A stretch of 64,000 nt of DNA. Source: Winogradskyella schleiferi (GTDB taxonomy: Bacteria > Bacteroidota > Bacteroidia > Flavobacteriales > Flavobacteriaceae). Position numbers and translations under genes: made by a program. Below, piece by piece: positions 9,538 to 17,655 of this stretch. How positions within the stretch are numbered: the stretch's first letter is position 1; every line of letters starts with the position of its first letter. The stretch spans positions 1,302,001 to 1,366,000 of the forward strand of contig NZ_CP053351.1 in NCBI RefSeq assembly GCF_013394655.1. Direction: 5' to 3'. Below the pieces are notes generated by a model, which was not told where the DNA came from, searched no databases, and worked only from the letters and a program-made list of their open reading frames with translations.

Positions 9538-9581
9538 AAAAATTAAAATAGATACTTTGCAAAGCAAGTATTTTAATTTTT
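9538..9581 (+). terminator. Hairpin terminator after the small membrane gene
   Basis: AAAAATTAAAATA and TATTTTAATTTTT are perfect complements separated by 18 nt that contain further pairing. The stem is AT-rich but long and ends in T residues. Confidence 0.55.
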
Positions 9582-9623
9582 GTAAGTCGTAAAAATAAAA
9601 CAAAAGGAAGTTTTTAAATTAGT

Positions 9624-9695
9624 TTTCAGTCCCAGTTGCAGTAAAGTAATCAATCACGCTCAAATCAAAAATTGTAAATCAAAAATCGTAAATCA
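9624..9695. repeat. CAGT-rich element and AAATC direct repeats before ettA
   Basis: TTTCAGTCCCAGTTGCAGT (9624-9642) has the pattern TTTCAGTCnCAGTnnCAGT that recurs as inverted copies around 14.8-14.9 kb. It is followed by tandem AAATCAAAAATTGTAAATC / AAATCAAAAATCGTAAATC units (about 9663-9695) just before the ettA ATG. Both look like dispersed intergenic repeats rather than gene-specific control sites. Confidence 0.5.
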
Positions 9696-9697
9696 TT

Positions 9698-11389
9698 ATG
9701 TCTGACGATAAAAAAGTAATTTTCGCAATGTCTGGTCTCACAAAGACCTTTCAAGGTGCAAACACACCAGTTTTAAAGAATATATATTTAAGTTTCTTTT
9801 ACGGCGCTAAGATTGGAATACTCGGTCTTAACGGTTCAGGTAAATCCACTTTACTGAAAATAATAGCCGGAGTAGATAAAAACTATCAAGGTGATGTGGT
9901 GTTTCAACCAGGTTATACCGTTGGGTATTTAGAACAAGAACCACAATTGGATGACGATAAAACGGTAATGGAAGTCGTGAGAGAAGGTGCCGCTGAAACC
10001 GTTGCCATTTTGGATGAATATAATAGTATTAATGATCAGTTTGGTTTAGAAGAAGTCTATAGCGACGCCGATAAAATGGAAAAGCTCATGAATCGTCAAG
10101 CGGAATTGCAAGATCAAATTGATGCGGCGAATGCTTGGGAATTGGACACCAAATTAGAAATTGCCATGGATGCCTTACGCACACCAGATGGCGATAAGAA
10201 AATTGGTGTACTTTCTGGAGGTGAACGTCGTCGCGTGGCCTTATGTCGTCTATTATTGCAAGAACCAGATGTTTTATTATTGGATGAGCCTACCAATCAC
10301 TTGGATGCGGAATCGGTGCATTGGTTAGAGCATCACTTAGCACAATATAAAGGAACTGTCATTGCCGTAACACACGATAGATATTTCTTGGACAATGTGG
10401 CTGGTTGGATTTTAGAGCTCGATAGAGGTGAAGGGATTCCTTGGAAAGGCAACTATTCGTCTTGGCTAGATCAAAAATCAAAACGTATGGCTCAGGAAAG
10501 TAAAACGGCTTCTAAACGTCAAAAGACCTTAGAACGTGAGCTAGATTGGGTACGTCAAGGTGCCAAAGGACGACAAACCAAACAGAAAGCACGTTTAAAG
10601 AATTACGATAAACTGATGAGTCAAGATCAAAAACAACTTGACGAAAAATTGGAAATCTATATTCCAAATGGACCACGATTGGGAACTAATGTTATTGAAG
10701 CTTCTGGTGTTGCTAAAGGATATGAAGATAAATTATTATATGATGATTTAAATTTCAACCTTCCACAAGCAGGAATTGTAGGTGTTATTGGTCCAAATGG
10801 AGCTGGTAAAACCACAATATTCAGAATGATTATGGGTGAGGAAACACCTGATAAAGGCGAATTTAAAGTAGGGGAAACGGCGAAGATTGCCTATGTGGAT
10901 CAAAAACATTCTAATATTGATCCAGAAAAAACGATTTGGCAAAACTTTAGTGACGAACAAGAGTTGGTAATGATGGGTGGAAAGGAAGTCAATTCCAGAG
11001 CCTATTTAAGTCGGTTTAATTTCTCTGGAGGTGAGCAAAATAAAAAGGTAAAACTACTGTCTGGTGGTGAACGTAACCGTTTGCACCTAGCAATGACTTT
11101 AAAAGAAGAAGGTAATGTATTACTTTTAGATGAGCCAACTAACGATTTAGATGTGAATACATTACGAGCATTGGAAGAAGGTTTGGAGAACTTCGCTGGC
11201 TGCGCCGTTGTGATTAGTCACGACAGATGGTTTTTGGATAGAATCTGTACGCACATATTAGCTTTTGAAGGCAATTCACAAGTCTATTTCTTTGAAGGCG
11301 GATTCAGTGAATACGAAGAAAATAAGAAGAAACGTTTGGGTGGTGATTTGATGCCGAAACGAATTAAGTATAAAAAATTGGTGAGATAA
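9698..11389 (+). CDS. ettA: Energy-dependent translational throttle protein EttA (ABC-F)
   Basis: A soluble ABC-F ATPase that binds the ribosomal E site and gates entry into elongation according to the ATP/ADP ratio. At 563 residues it fits EttA (about 555). Two nucleotide-binding domains are visible: Walker A GLNGSGKSTL and GPNGAGKTTI, signatures LSGGERRRVA and LSGGERNRLH, Walker B LLLDEPTNHLD and LLLDEPTNDLD. A charged inter-domain linker (about residues 260-310) and an arm insertion in the first domain are present. No membrane segments occur. It stands alone and ends at a very strong terminator. Confidence 0.96.
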   Translation: MSDDKKVIFAMSGLTKTFQGANTPVLKNIYLSFFYGAKIGILGLNGSGKSTLLKIIAGVDKNYQGDVVFQPGYTVGYLEQEPQLDDDKTVMEVVREGAAETVAILDEYNSINDQFGLEEVYSDADKMEKLMNRQAELQDQIDAANAWELDTKLEIAMDALRTPDGDKKIGVLSGGERRRVALCRLLLQEPDVLLLDEPTNHLDAESVHWLEHHLAQYKGTVIAVTHDRYFLDNVAGWILELDRGEGIPWKGNYSSWLDQKSKRMAQESKTASKRQKTLERELDWVRQGAKGRQTKQKARLKNYDKLMSQDQKQLDEKLEIYIPNGPRLGTNVIEASGVAKGYEDKLLYDDLNFNLPQAGIVGVIGPNGAGKTTIFRMIMGEETPDKGEFKVGETAKIAYVDQKHSNIDPEKTIWQNFSDEQELVMMGGKEVNSRAYLSRFNFSGGEQNKKVKLLSGGERNRLHLAMTLKEEGNVLLLDEPTNDLDVNTLRALEEGLENFAGCAVVISHDRWFLDRICTHILAFEGNSQVYFFEGGFSEYEENKKKRLGGDLMPKRIKYKKLVR

Positions 11390-11404
11390 AATTAAGCGAT
11401 TTTA

Positions 11405-11442
11405 AACAGAAAAAGCCAGCAATTTTGCTGGCTTTTTCTGTT
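11405..11442. terminator. Strong terminator after ettA
   Basis: An 18-bp perfect stem, AACAGAAAAAGCCAGCAA with TTGCTGGCTTTTTCTGTT, has a two-base loop in the sequence and a T run in both directions. It can also stop the small minus-strand transcription unit that converges from the right. Confidence 0.92.
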
Positions 11443-11467
11443 GGTAAATATTTTTAAGGTTTGTTTT

Positions 11468-11614
11468 CTATGGGGTGTATGTTTGTTTAATTTTTAAAAA
11501 TTGAAATACGTATAAAATAATAGTGGCAATAAATCCAATTAACAAAATATTGATGATTGTTTTAGTAGGTCAATTTTTAAAAATTTCTGATGAAACTGAA
11601 GAAATCAATGACAT
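11468..11614 (-). pseudogene. Small membrane protein gene interrupted by in-frame TGA
   Basis: Starting at an ATG seven bases after the stop of the neighbouring small membrane gene, one frame reads MSLISSVSSEIFKN, then TGA, then PTKTIINILLIGFIATIILY and VFQFLKIKQTYTP before a TAG. The part after the TGA is a typical transmembrane segment with a basic tail and has no start codon of its own. A single TGG-to-TGA change would restore a 48-residue protein. It is therefore a nonsense-mutated gene, a sequencing error, or a recoded stop; I see no reason to favour selenocysteine. Confidence 0.45.
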
Positions 11615-11621
11615 AAGTGAT

Positions 11622-11846
11622 TTAGTTATCGCCATAGAGATGTCCACTGGGAATATCTTCATCAGAATCTTCATAATCCTTATAAGCATTGGTCTGCATT
11701 AATTTCTTGTTTTCAGCTTTTAATTTATACATCTTCACAATGGCTATAAGAATAAAAACTAAAAATATAGACGCTACAGCGATTAAAATCATGGTAAGTT
11801 GCGTAGTTGTCACGATCAATGCTTTGGTAAGCAGGTTTTTAAACAT
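11622..11846 (-). CDS. Single-pass small membrane protein, 74 aa
   Basis: One strong hydrophobic segment spans about residues 17-38 (LTMILIAVASIFLVFILIAI). It is followed by a basic stretch KMYKLKAENKKL and an acidic tail YKDYEDSDEDIPSG. I do not recognise the family. It converges on ettA, and an interrupted second small membrane gene begins seven bases after its stop, so the two were probably co-translated. Orientation with the acidic tail in the cytoplasm is suggested by the basic residues after the membrane segment. Confidence 0.6.
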   Translation of the reverse strand: MFKNLLTKALIVTTTQLTMILIAVASIFLVFILIAIVKMYKLKAENKKLMQTNAYKDYEDSDEDIPSGHLYGDN

Positions 11847-12253
11847 AATTTACGTCTTTAGAATTGGGTTCTGGATTGCTAAGATAGAAAAAAACTTAAT
11901 GTTAAATACTTAATTTTAAAATATTTACCATTTTTAATCTACAATTTTACCGATTAACCGTTGTAAATATTCGATAAAACACAGTGTTCTTAAGTAAAAT
12001 TCAACATTTGTCGATTTGTTTGCAAATCGATATTTAACATATTAATTGTTAATAATCGTTTTCTGATTTGAAATGGAGTTTTCCTCAATTCGGTATTCAA
12101 TAAATGTTAATTCCCTAAAAAAAAATAATAGTAATAATGTAACAAAGTCAAAGATATAACTACATATAATTTAGTGAGTAATGCTTTTGTAGTCTCAAAA
12201 ATTTACCGAAATTGTTATCCTAAAATTGTTCAACTTAATAACACGCTAAAAAT
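11847..12253. other. 407-bp intergenic region with a perfect palindrome
   Basis: No coding signal is visible on either strand. TCGATTTG and CAAATCGA (12011-12030) form a perfect 8-bp inverted repeat around TTTG without a T run after it, which suits an operator better than a terminator. The region must carry the promoter of the large gene block starting at 12.25 kb, but I see no exact TAnnTTTG box there on the plus strand; TAATGCTTTTG near 12180 is the closest. Confidence 0.4.
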
Positions 12254-13600
12254 ATGTCTGATGATTTTGATTTATTAGAAACAAATTCCAACGAAAAAAC
12301 TGAAAAAGTAGATGTAAATTGGGGAAAAGCCATTGACCAAATGAAGTCAAAATTGGCTCAAGAAGATGATCCTGAAAGTCGTCAGAAAATTTTAAATGCC
12401 ACATTGGATAATGTGGTGGACATGGCCGAAAAAGATAGAACTACGCTATTAGACGCCATAAAAGACTTAACGGATTATCAAGATGAAGTCGGTATTATGT
12501 TCGAAGGCTTTTCAGCCTTAAACGCTGCGGAGCAAAAAATAATAGATGATGCTGTAAAACGTTTGGAACGTGCTAAAGTTGAACTCGAAGACGCCAAAAA
12601 CAAACCAGACACATGGTGGAACAACCTTTGGGGACGAAAAAGCAAAATCAGGGATGCTGAGCAAGAGCTTCAAAATGCACAAAAAGAACGTGATGCTTCA
12701 GATAACAAGGCGAAAGCGATGTTCCAGCAACGTATTGAAACTGCTGATGTGCAGACCTTGTTAAATGAATTGTCATTTAAGAGTCAGGCGGCAATCAAGC
12801 GACTAAAAGATAGGGAAATCGAAATTAAGGAAGTTGAAGAAAGTCTAAAAACTGCCATTTTAGAAGCTTCTAAGAATCATACAAAAGCACTTGAGAAAAA
12901 GAAAGAAGTTGAAAATAAGCTCGAAGAACAATACGCACTTTTGAAACAAGCCAGACAGGCATTGGAAGAGGTGGCGGACAAACAATCTACTGAATATTCT
13001 GAAGCTTTAGAAAAAGTAACCACTTTAGAGCAGAAGGTTGAGGAGCTAGAAGGACTTAAAAATGCCTATACCACTTTGGCAGCTTCAAAAGACAGCTTTG
13101 TACACAAGCACAATCTTACTATCAAAGTTTTGACCTCGTTACGTAGTAATTTACAAACGCACCGCGCAAAACTAAAGTCAGATACTGACGAGCGTTTGAA
13201 GTATTACGATGGTTATGTGGTGGCTTTAAAAGCGAGAACAGATCAAGAATTCGCGGCTATTTTAGAGCATTTAGGTGTTAAAACCGATGAGCATATTGGC
13301 GAAACGCTGGCAGCAATGCATACAGCAAGTGCTAAAGCACGTCAGGAAATGATGGATAATATTCCAGTTCACGAAAAAGTGATGCAAGGCGTTTACGGAA
13401 GTTACGCTGAAGCTTTAGGCGAGATCAGAACGAAAGATGCAGAAATTCAGAAAAACTTTGCTGATCGGTATGGTATTGACATGAAAGAAATTTTTGACGA
13501 ATATTACAAGGCAGACGCTAATGCACCATCTGGTGATGGAAAAGGAGAACCGACAGGCGAACCAAAACCAGAAGCTAATGAGGATGATCTGTTAGGATAA
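12254..13600 (+). CDS. Coiled-coil cytoplasmic protein of unknown function
   Basis: A 448-residue, highly charged protein without signal peptide or membrane segment. The N-terminus is acidic (MSDDFDLLETN). Long heptad-like helices run from about residue 40 to 110 and from about 130 to 300, interrupted by a Trp-rich kink TWWNNLWGRK near residue 120. The C-terminal end is low in complexity (GDGKGEPTGEPKPEANEDDLLG). It has the look of proteins automatically called microtubule-binding, which says little. It opens a co-directional block with an AAA+ ATPase and is a plausible substrate, scaffold or adaptor of that ATPase; this is inference from position. Confidence 0.7.
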   Translation: MSDDFDLLETNSNEKTEKVDVNWGKAIDQMKSKLAQEDDPESRQKILNATLDNVVDMAEKDRTTLLDAIKDLTDYQDEVGIMFEGFSALNAAEQKIIDDAVKRLERAKVELEDAKNKPDTWWNNLWGRKSKIRDAEQELQNAQKERDASDNKAKAMFQQRIETADVQTLLNELSFKSQAAIKRLKDREIEIKEVEESLKTAILEASKNHTKALEKKKEVENKLEEQYALLKQARQALEEVADKQSTEYSEALEKVTTLEQKVEELEGLKNAYTTLAASKDSFVHKHNLTIKVLTSLRSNLQTHRAKLKSDTDERLKYYDGYVVALKARTDQEFAAILEHLGVKTDEHIGETLAAMHTASAKARQEMMDNIPVHEKVMQGVYGSYAEALGEIRTKDAEIQKNFADRYGIDMKEIFDEYYKADANAPSGDGKGEPTGEPKPEANEDDLLG

Positions 13601-13620
13601 AAAAATAATCTGCAGTCTAC

Positions 13621-13747
13621 AGTATTCAGTTGGCAGTTAAAATGTCACTAAATACTGTGGATATATTAGATATTCATTAATTTTTTTAAATAATACTTTT
13701 AAGGTATTCGTGGCATACTGCAAACGGAATACTGCCAACTGAACACT
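13621..13747. repeat. Long inverted repeat between the first two genes of the AAA+ block
   Basis: AGTATTCAGTTGGCAGT (13621-13637) and ACTGCCAACTGAACACT (13731-13747) pair over 17 positions with one mismatch, enclosing 93 bp. The arms lie 20 bp after one stop and 3 bp before the next ATG. Similar CAGT-rich arms occur before the AAA+ gene and before ettA. Confidence 0.6.
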
Positions 13748-13750
13748 AAA

Positions 13751-14794
13751 ATGATCGTAACACCATTAGACTCAGCAATATTAGACTCTAAAGAACAATA
13801 TGTGTTCTATCACAAAATGATAGATTTTTCATTAAAGGAACTCATTGTTGCGGTTCAACAAAAGCAAATCCTGAACGCGCAAGAAGTGCTTTTGTTTAAG
13901 CAATATTGTGATTTATTGTTGTATTCCATTGAGGCCATGCGTGTAAAATACATGTATGACGATGAGGAAAACATGAAGGTCGATCTAACAGATTCCAGTT
14001 TTCCTAATTATTTAGAATTCCGATATCTATTCAACGATTTAGCATTACGTGAAGATTACTTAGGTAAACTTACTGATGTAAATACTTTAAAAGATGAGTT
14101 TTTAGATACGCTGATGCGAAAAAAAGAACCGATTACTAAACGGAAACTCTTTCAAGCAGCTTCCATAGTCTATTATACATCGGCCAAGAAAGAATATATT
14201 TTTAATCGTTTTGTACAAGGTAAAATTATAGAAGCTCCAGAGGGTTCGCCTGCCGAGCATTTGGTAAGTTGGAGTTTTTATGATGTATCGCATAACAGAC
14301 CATTTATCTGTTACATGTATTTCAATTACGATGGAAAAGATCCTCAAAAAGAGCGTGACGAAATATACTCAGCACTAAAAACGGTAGCCGATAGAGAAAT
14401 GTCTTTAGATACTATGGCTTACGGAATAGATAAGCGTTTACCTGATGTTTTGCCAAAGTTAATAAAACGTGTCGATTTAGGACCAATTCACAATGTGTTT
14501 GCCAAAGACGAAAACAAAGTGACGCATGCTATTTTACAAGGCATAGCTAACAAAGAAATTCCATTGGAATCGTATGCTATTTCATTTAAAATAGATGAAT
14601 TAAAATCAGGTAATGAATTTAAGGAAGGTGGTTTTTTTAGTAAACGAACGTTTCAAAAATGGGATGCAATGTATAGGGAACGCTTTGTATTTGCACCACA
14701 TAGAATCATACAATTGCTTTACAATAAAACACCGGAAGTTATGAATAAATTGGCACAAGGTCCTATTCAGATTTCTGAACTTAAAACGAAATAA
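13751..14794 (+). CDS. Unknown protein, 347 aa, in the AAA+ block
   Basis: A soluble protein with no recognisable domain. The N-terminal half is helical and rich in aromatic residues (e.g. EYIFNRFVQGKI, SFYDVSHNRPFICYMYFNYD). The C-terminal half is mixed alpha/beta and ends with FAPHRIIQLLYNKTPEVM. There is no signal peptide. It is flanked on both sides by inverted-repeat spacers and sits between the coiled-coil protein and the AAA+ ATPase, so a structural or regulatory part of the same machine is likely. Codon use and base composition match its neighbours, so recent transfer is not indicated. Confidence 0.65.
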   Translation: MIVTPLDSAILDSKEQYVFYHKMIDFSLKELIVAVQQKQILNAQEVLLFKQYCDLLLYSIEAMRVKYMYDDEENMKVDLTDSSFPNYLEFRYLFNDLALREDYLGKLTDVNTLKDEFLDTLMRKKEPITKRKLFQAASIVYYTSAKKEYIFNRFVQGKIIEAPEGSPAEHLVSWSFYDVSHNRPFICYMYFNYDGKDPQKERDEIYSALKTVADREMSLDTMAYGIDKRLPDVLPKLIKRVDLGPIHNVFAKDENKVTHAILQGIANKEIPLESYAISFKIDELKSGNEFKEGGFFSKRTFQKWDAMYRERFVFAPHRIIQLLYNKTPEVMNKLAQGPIQISELKTK

Positions 14795-14795
14795 G

Positions 14796-14912
14796 TTTCA
14801 GTCGCAGTCACAGTTTTCAATATTGCGGCTAAATTAAATATTAATAACAAACAGTTTTAGAGATAATATTCAGTGCACAGTGAGGAACTGTTTACTGCGA
14901 CTGAGACTGAAA
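14796..14912. repeat. Inverted CAGT-rich repeat before the AAA+ gene
   Basis: TTTCAGTCGCAGTCACAGT (14796-14814) and the reverse complement of ACTGCGACTGAGACTGAAA (14894-14912) agree at 17 of 19 positions. The right arm ends 9 bp before the AAA+ ATG. The first arm also matches the element upstream of ettA. Confidence 0.6.
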
Positions 14913-14921
14913 ACTCAATAA

Positions 14922-16883
14922 ATGGAACACAACTCAACATTCCCCATAAAACAAAACGAACTAGATATGCTTCGCGATGAAGCAACATCCTATCTGAAAT
15001 CCATTCAATGGGAACAAAGCCAACGTGCAAAAAACAAAGATAATGATGCCAAGGACGAATCTATATTACTGTATTTGTCTAGAGCGACTAATGGAAGTAA
15101 TGTTAATGTCACTTCGGTTTCCAAGACCATTTTAGCTTTAAAGAAACGTTTATTGCCAGAATCTGTTGCGCTTCCTGTAAAATTAAATCACACGCTGTTT
15201 GCTGTTCAAGAAGGCTTAACCTTAGGTATTTGGATTAAGGATTCTTATTATGATGCTTCTGGTTTATCGAGTTTAAGCGAAAATAAATCTGCTTTGGATA
15301 GCTCTGGAAAACGTGAATACGAAAGCAAAATGCACACAGCGACGGCATTTATGTTATTCGCCACGGCTTATAAAGTTTTACACGATTTAAAACCACATGC
15401 TTCAGATGATTTATCGGTTATGAAACAGAAATTTGCTGGCATTCCAGAAGTTTCATTTATGACACCTTTAAAAGGAGTTTCGTGTCAGTTGTTTTATTAT
15501 GATAAGTATCTAGGCCATCCTGAAATCATCAAATCCGATAAAGATGTCATAGATTTTACCGTGGTTTATTTTGAAGCTTTGATTGATGAAATTCAATTAC
15601 GCAAAAGCAGTTTAGAGTACACGGAAACCATAGTAGATAGAACTTATAAGTTAGAAAATTCAGATTTTGCAGTTTCAGGTTGGGAAAACGTATTTCAAGG
15701 TACAGCAAAAAGTATCGAATTCAACAAAATTCAATTCGAACAAATTGTAGGAAACCGAGATGCTAAACATTTTGCTCGTCGTTTAACGGAACGAATGTTG
15801 AGCTACGATTTTGAAGCCCAGAAAAATCCGTTTCAGGAATTGGGTGGTTTTATGCCTGTTTTTATGGGTTATGGGATTCCAGGAACCGGAAAAAGTATGT
15901 TGATTGCTGCCATTGCAACAAGACTTAAAGAACATTCCGATAATTTGGATATTCCCTTCTTGTTTCATCCCATGCCAGATACGTTAATATCTACATTTCA
16001 AGGTGGTTCTGCCGAAAAAATGGTGGAGTGGATGAAACCTTTACAAGATCCTACTAAATTGATTTTTGCACCAATAGATGATGCCGAAAATAATCTTCAA
16101 GAACGAACAGCACAAGGTGTTTCCGCAGGAGTGAAGGAAGTGATAGGTGTGTTTTTAAGATATACAGAAGGCGCGTATGCCGTAAATTATGGGAACAGTT
16201 CTATAGGCTTATTTACCAATTTACCTGAAATGTTAGATAAAGCGGTAATCTCACGTGTTCAAGGTCGATTTAAAATTGATGGCGCACGAACTGAGCACGA
16301 TTTCGTAGATCAAGACTATATTTGGTGGCGAAAATTACAAAATACTTTGCCAGATTTTGTAAACATGGACGATCCTGAAACCTATAAATACTTGTCCGAT
16401 CAAGGTTTGGCAAAAAGTATGGGAGATATTCTCAATTTGGTTGAAAAGCCTTCCGAAGAACGTGTACATGAAACTTTTGATAAAGTTGAAAAGCTTCATG
16501 AAACTAACGATCACATGTTCTATGCAGCCTTATATAAAGAGATTCAGAAGATATTTCCATTTTTCTCATCAAGGGATGTGCGTAATATTCAATCTGCAAT
16601 TTCTTTACGATTAACCGATTTCGATTTGGAAAAAGACTGGTTTGAGAATCCTGAACTATATTTCAAAAAGAATTACGAAACCAAGTTTCATATGCTTCAA
16701 GAATTAATGAAATCGAACATGAAAGGTTTAAATTTTTCAGATATTAGAAGACAAGAAGTCATTCGTTATTTAGATAATGTAGCAACCATCGCAGATACAG
16801 ATTTTAAACGTAAAGTGGATGCTAGAGTGAATCAATTAAATATTGAGACAGAGGCTAGGGAACAGTTTGGGAAAAGAGATTGA
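14922..16883 (+). CDS. AAA+ ATPase
   Basis: A 653-residue protein with an N-terminal region of about 290 residues of unknown fold, an AAA+ core (about 290-480) and a helical C-terminal part. Walker A is GIPGTGKSM near residue 318. The Walker B region is IFAPIDDAE near 380, with two Asp rather than the common DE. Sensor 1 is FTNLPE near 431, and candidate arginine fingers lie in VISRVQGRF near 446. The layout resembles classical remodelling ATPases rather than helicases or proteases; no protease motif is present. It is probably the motor of the surrounding block and may act on the coiled-coil protein or on the downstream membrane proteins. Confidence 0.88.
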   Translation: MEHNSTFPIKQNELDMLRDEATSYLKSIQWEQSQRAKNKDNDAKDESILLYLSRATNGSNVNVTSVSKTILALKKRLLPESVALPVKLNHTLFAVQEGLTLGIWIKDSYYDASGLSSLSENKSALDSSGKREYESKMHTATAFMLFATAYKVLHDLKPHASDDLSVMKQKFAGIPEVSFMTPLKGVSCQLFYYDKYLGHPEIIKSDKDVIDFTVVYFEALIDEIQLRKSSLEYTETIVDRTYKLENSDFAVSGWENVFQGTAKSIEFNKIQFEQIVGNRDAKHFARRLTERMLSYDFEAQKNPFQELGGFMPVFMGYGIPGTGKSMLIAAIATRLKEHSDNLDIPFLFHPMPDTLISTFQGGSAEKMVEWMKPLQDPTKLIFAPIDDAENNLQERTAQGVSAGVKEVIGVFLRYTEGAYAVNYGNSSIGLFTNLPEMLDKAVISRVQGRFKIDGARTEHDFVDQDYIWWRKLQNTLPDFVNMDDPETYKYLSDQGLAKSMGDILNLVEKPSEERVHETFDKVEKLHETNDHMFYAALYKEIQKIFPFFSSRDVRNIQSAISLRLTDFDLEKDWFENPELYFKKNYETKFHMLQELMKSNMKGLNFSDIRRQEVIRYLDNVATIADTDFKRKVDARVNQLNIETEAREQFGKRD

Positions 16884-16931
16884 CGATTAACAATTGAAGA
16901 TTTTAGATTTAAAAATAATTCGTGAAAATCC

Positions 16932-17525
16932 ATGAAAACCGTGTCAAAACTAAAAAACATAAAAAAAACAACCCTCTCAAAAGAATGGGCAACACTAAAT
17001 CGAATTGATTACGATTATCAATTCAAAAATGGCGAATGGAAACGATTGTCGAGAGAGTCTTATAATCGTGGTAATGGTGCTGCAATTTTATTGTATAATT
17101 CTAAAAAAGGAACAGTAATCTTAACGCGACAATTCAGAATGCCAATTTATGAGGTCAATGAGCAAGAAGGCATGTCCATAGAAGTTTGTGCAGGAGCTAT
17201 TGATAACAATGATGGTGCTTTAGAAACCGTGATTAGGGAAACCGAAGAAGAAGTCGGTTATAGAATAAAGGCTGCCAAACAAGTGTTAACGGCTTATACC
17301 TCACCAGGCGCGTTAACGGAAAAAATGTTTTTATTCATTGCCGACTATGACGAAAGTATGAAAGTGGCTAAAGGAGGAGGCGTAGAAAGTGAAGATGAAG
17401 AAATTGAGGTGTTGGAATTTCAATTTTCAAAAGCTTTAGAAATGATTACAAATGAGAAAATTATTGATGCAAAAACAATTATGTTGTTGCAATATGTCCA
17501 AATTAATAAAATTTTAATGATATAA
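16932..17525 (+). CDS. NUDIX hydrolase, NudK-like
   Basis: A 197-residue hydrolase of nucleoside diphosphates linked to another moiety. The NUDIX box GAIDNNDGALETVIRETEEEVGY (residues 88-110, written here to show the REx-EE-G pattern: RETEEEVG) has Asp in place of the first Glu. LTRQFRMPIYE and YTSPGALTEKMFLFIADYD match GDP-mannose pyrophosphatase NudK and ADP-ribose pyrophosphatases. It lies between the AAA+ gene and an unknown gene in the same direction with short spacers. Why a sugar-nucleotide hydrolase is kept in this block is unclear. Confidence 0.87.
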   Translation: MKTVSKLKNIKKTTLSKEWATLNRIDYDYQFKNGEWKRLSRESYNRGNGAAILLYNSKKGTVILTRQFRMPIYEVNEQEGMSIEVCAGAIDNNDGALETVIRETEEEVGYRIKAAKQVLTAYTSPGALTEKMFLFIADYDESMKVAKGGGVESEDEEIEVLEFQFSKALEMITNEKIIDAKTIMLLQYVQINKILMI

Positions 17526-17655
17526 CGGCACATCAATTTCTCTGTGAGACTATGTGAATCTCAGCGTAACAATTAGTGAAATTCGTGTCAAAATAATTTA
17601 AAAATAAGATTATCGCTGAAATTTATCTTGAGCGAAATCGAAAGGTTGCAACAAG
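17526..17655. other. Spacer with dispersed-repeat fragments
   Basis: The spacer contains TGAGACTATGTGAATCTCA-like inverted sequence and a segment ATCGCTGAAATTTATCTTGA followed by GCGAAATCGAAAGG. A related segment (GATCGCTGAAGTTTATCTTG ... AATTCGAAAGGCG) occurs near 33430-33510 before the glutamine amidotransferase gene. These look like remnants of dispersed intergenic repeats. Confidence 0.35.

Noticed and set aside
11570..11575. Selenocysteine codon at the in-frame TGA
   Set aside because: The residue context (KN-TGA-PT before a membrane helix) has no redox motif, and no SECIS-like hairpin follows. A TGG-to-TGA mutation is simpler.
12254..13600. TelA-type tellurite/anion resistance protein or microtubule-binding protein
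   Set aside because: The resemblance is only that of long coiled coils. No motif specific to either family could be identified.
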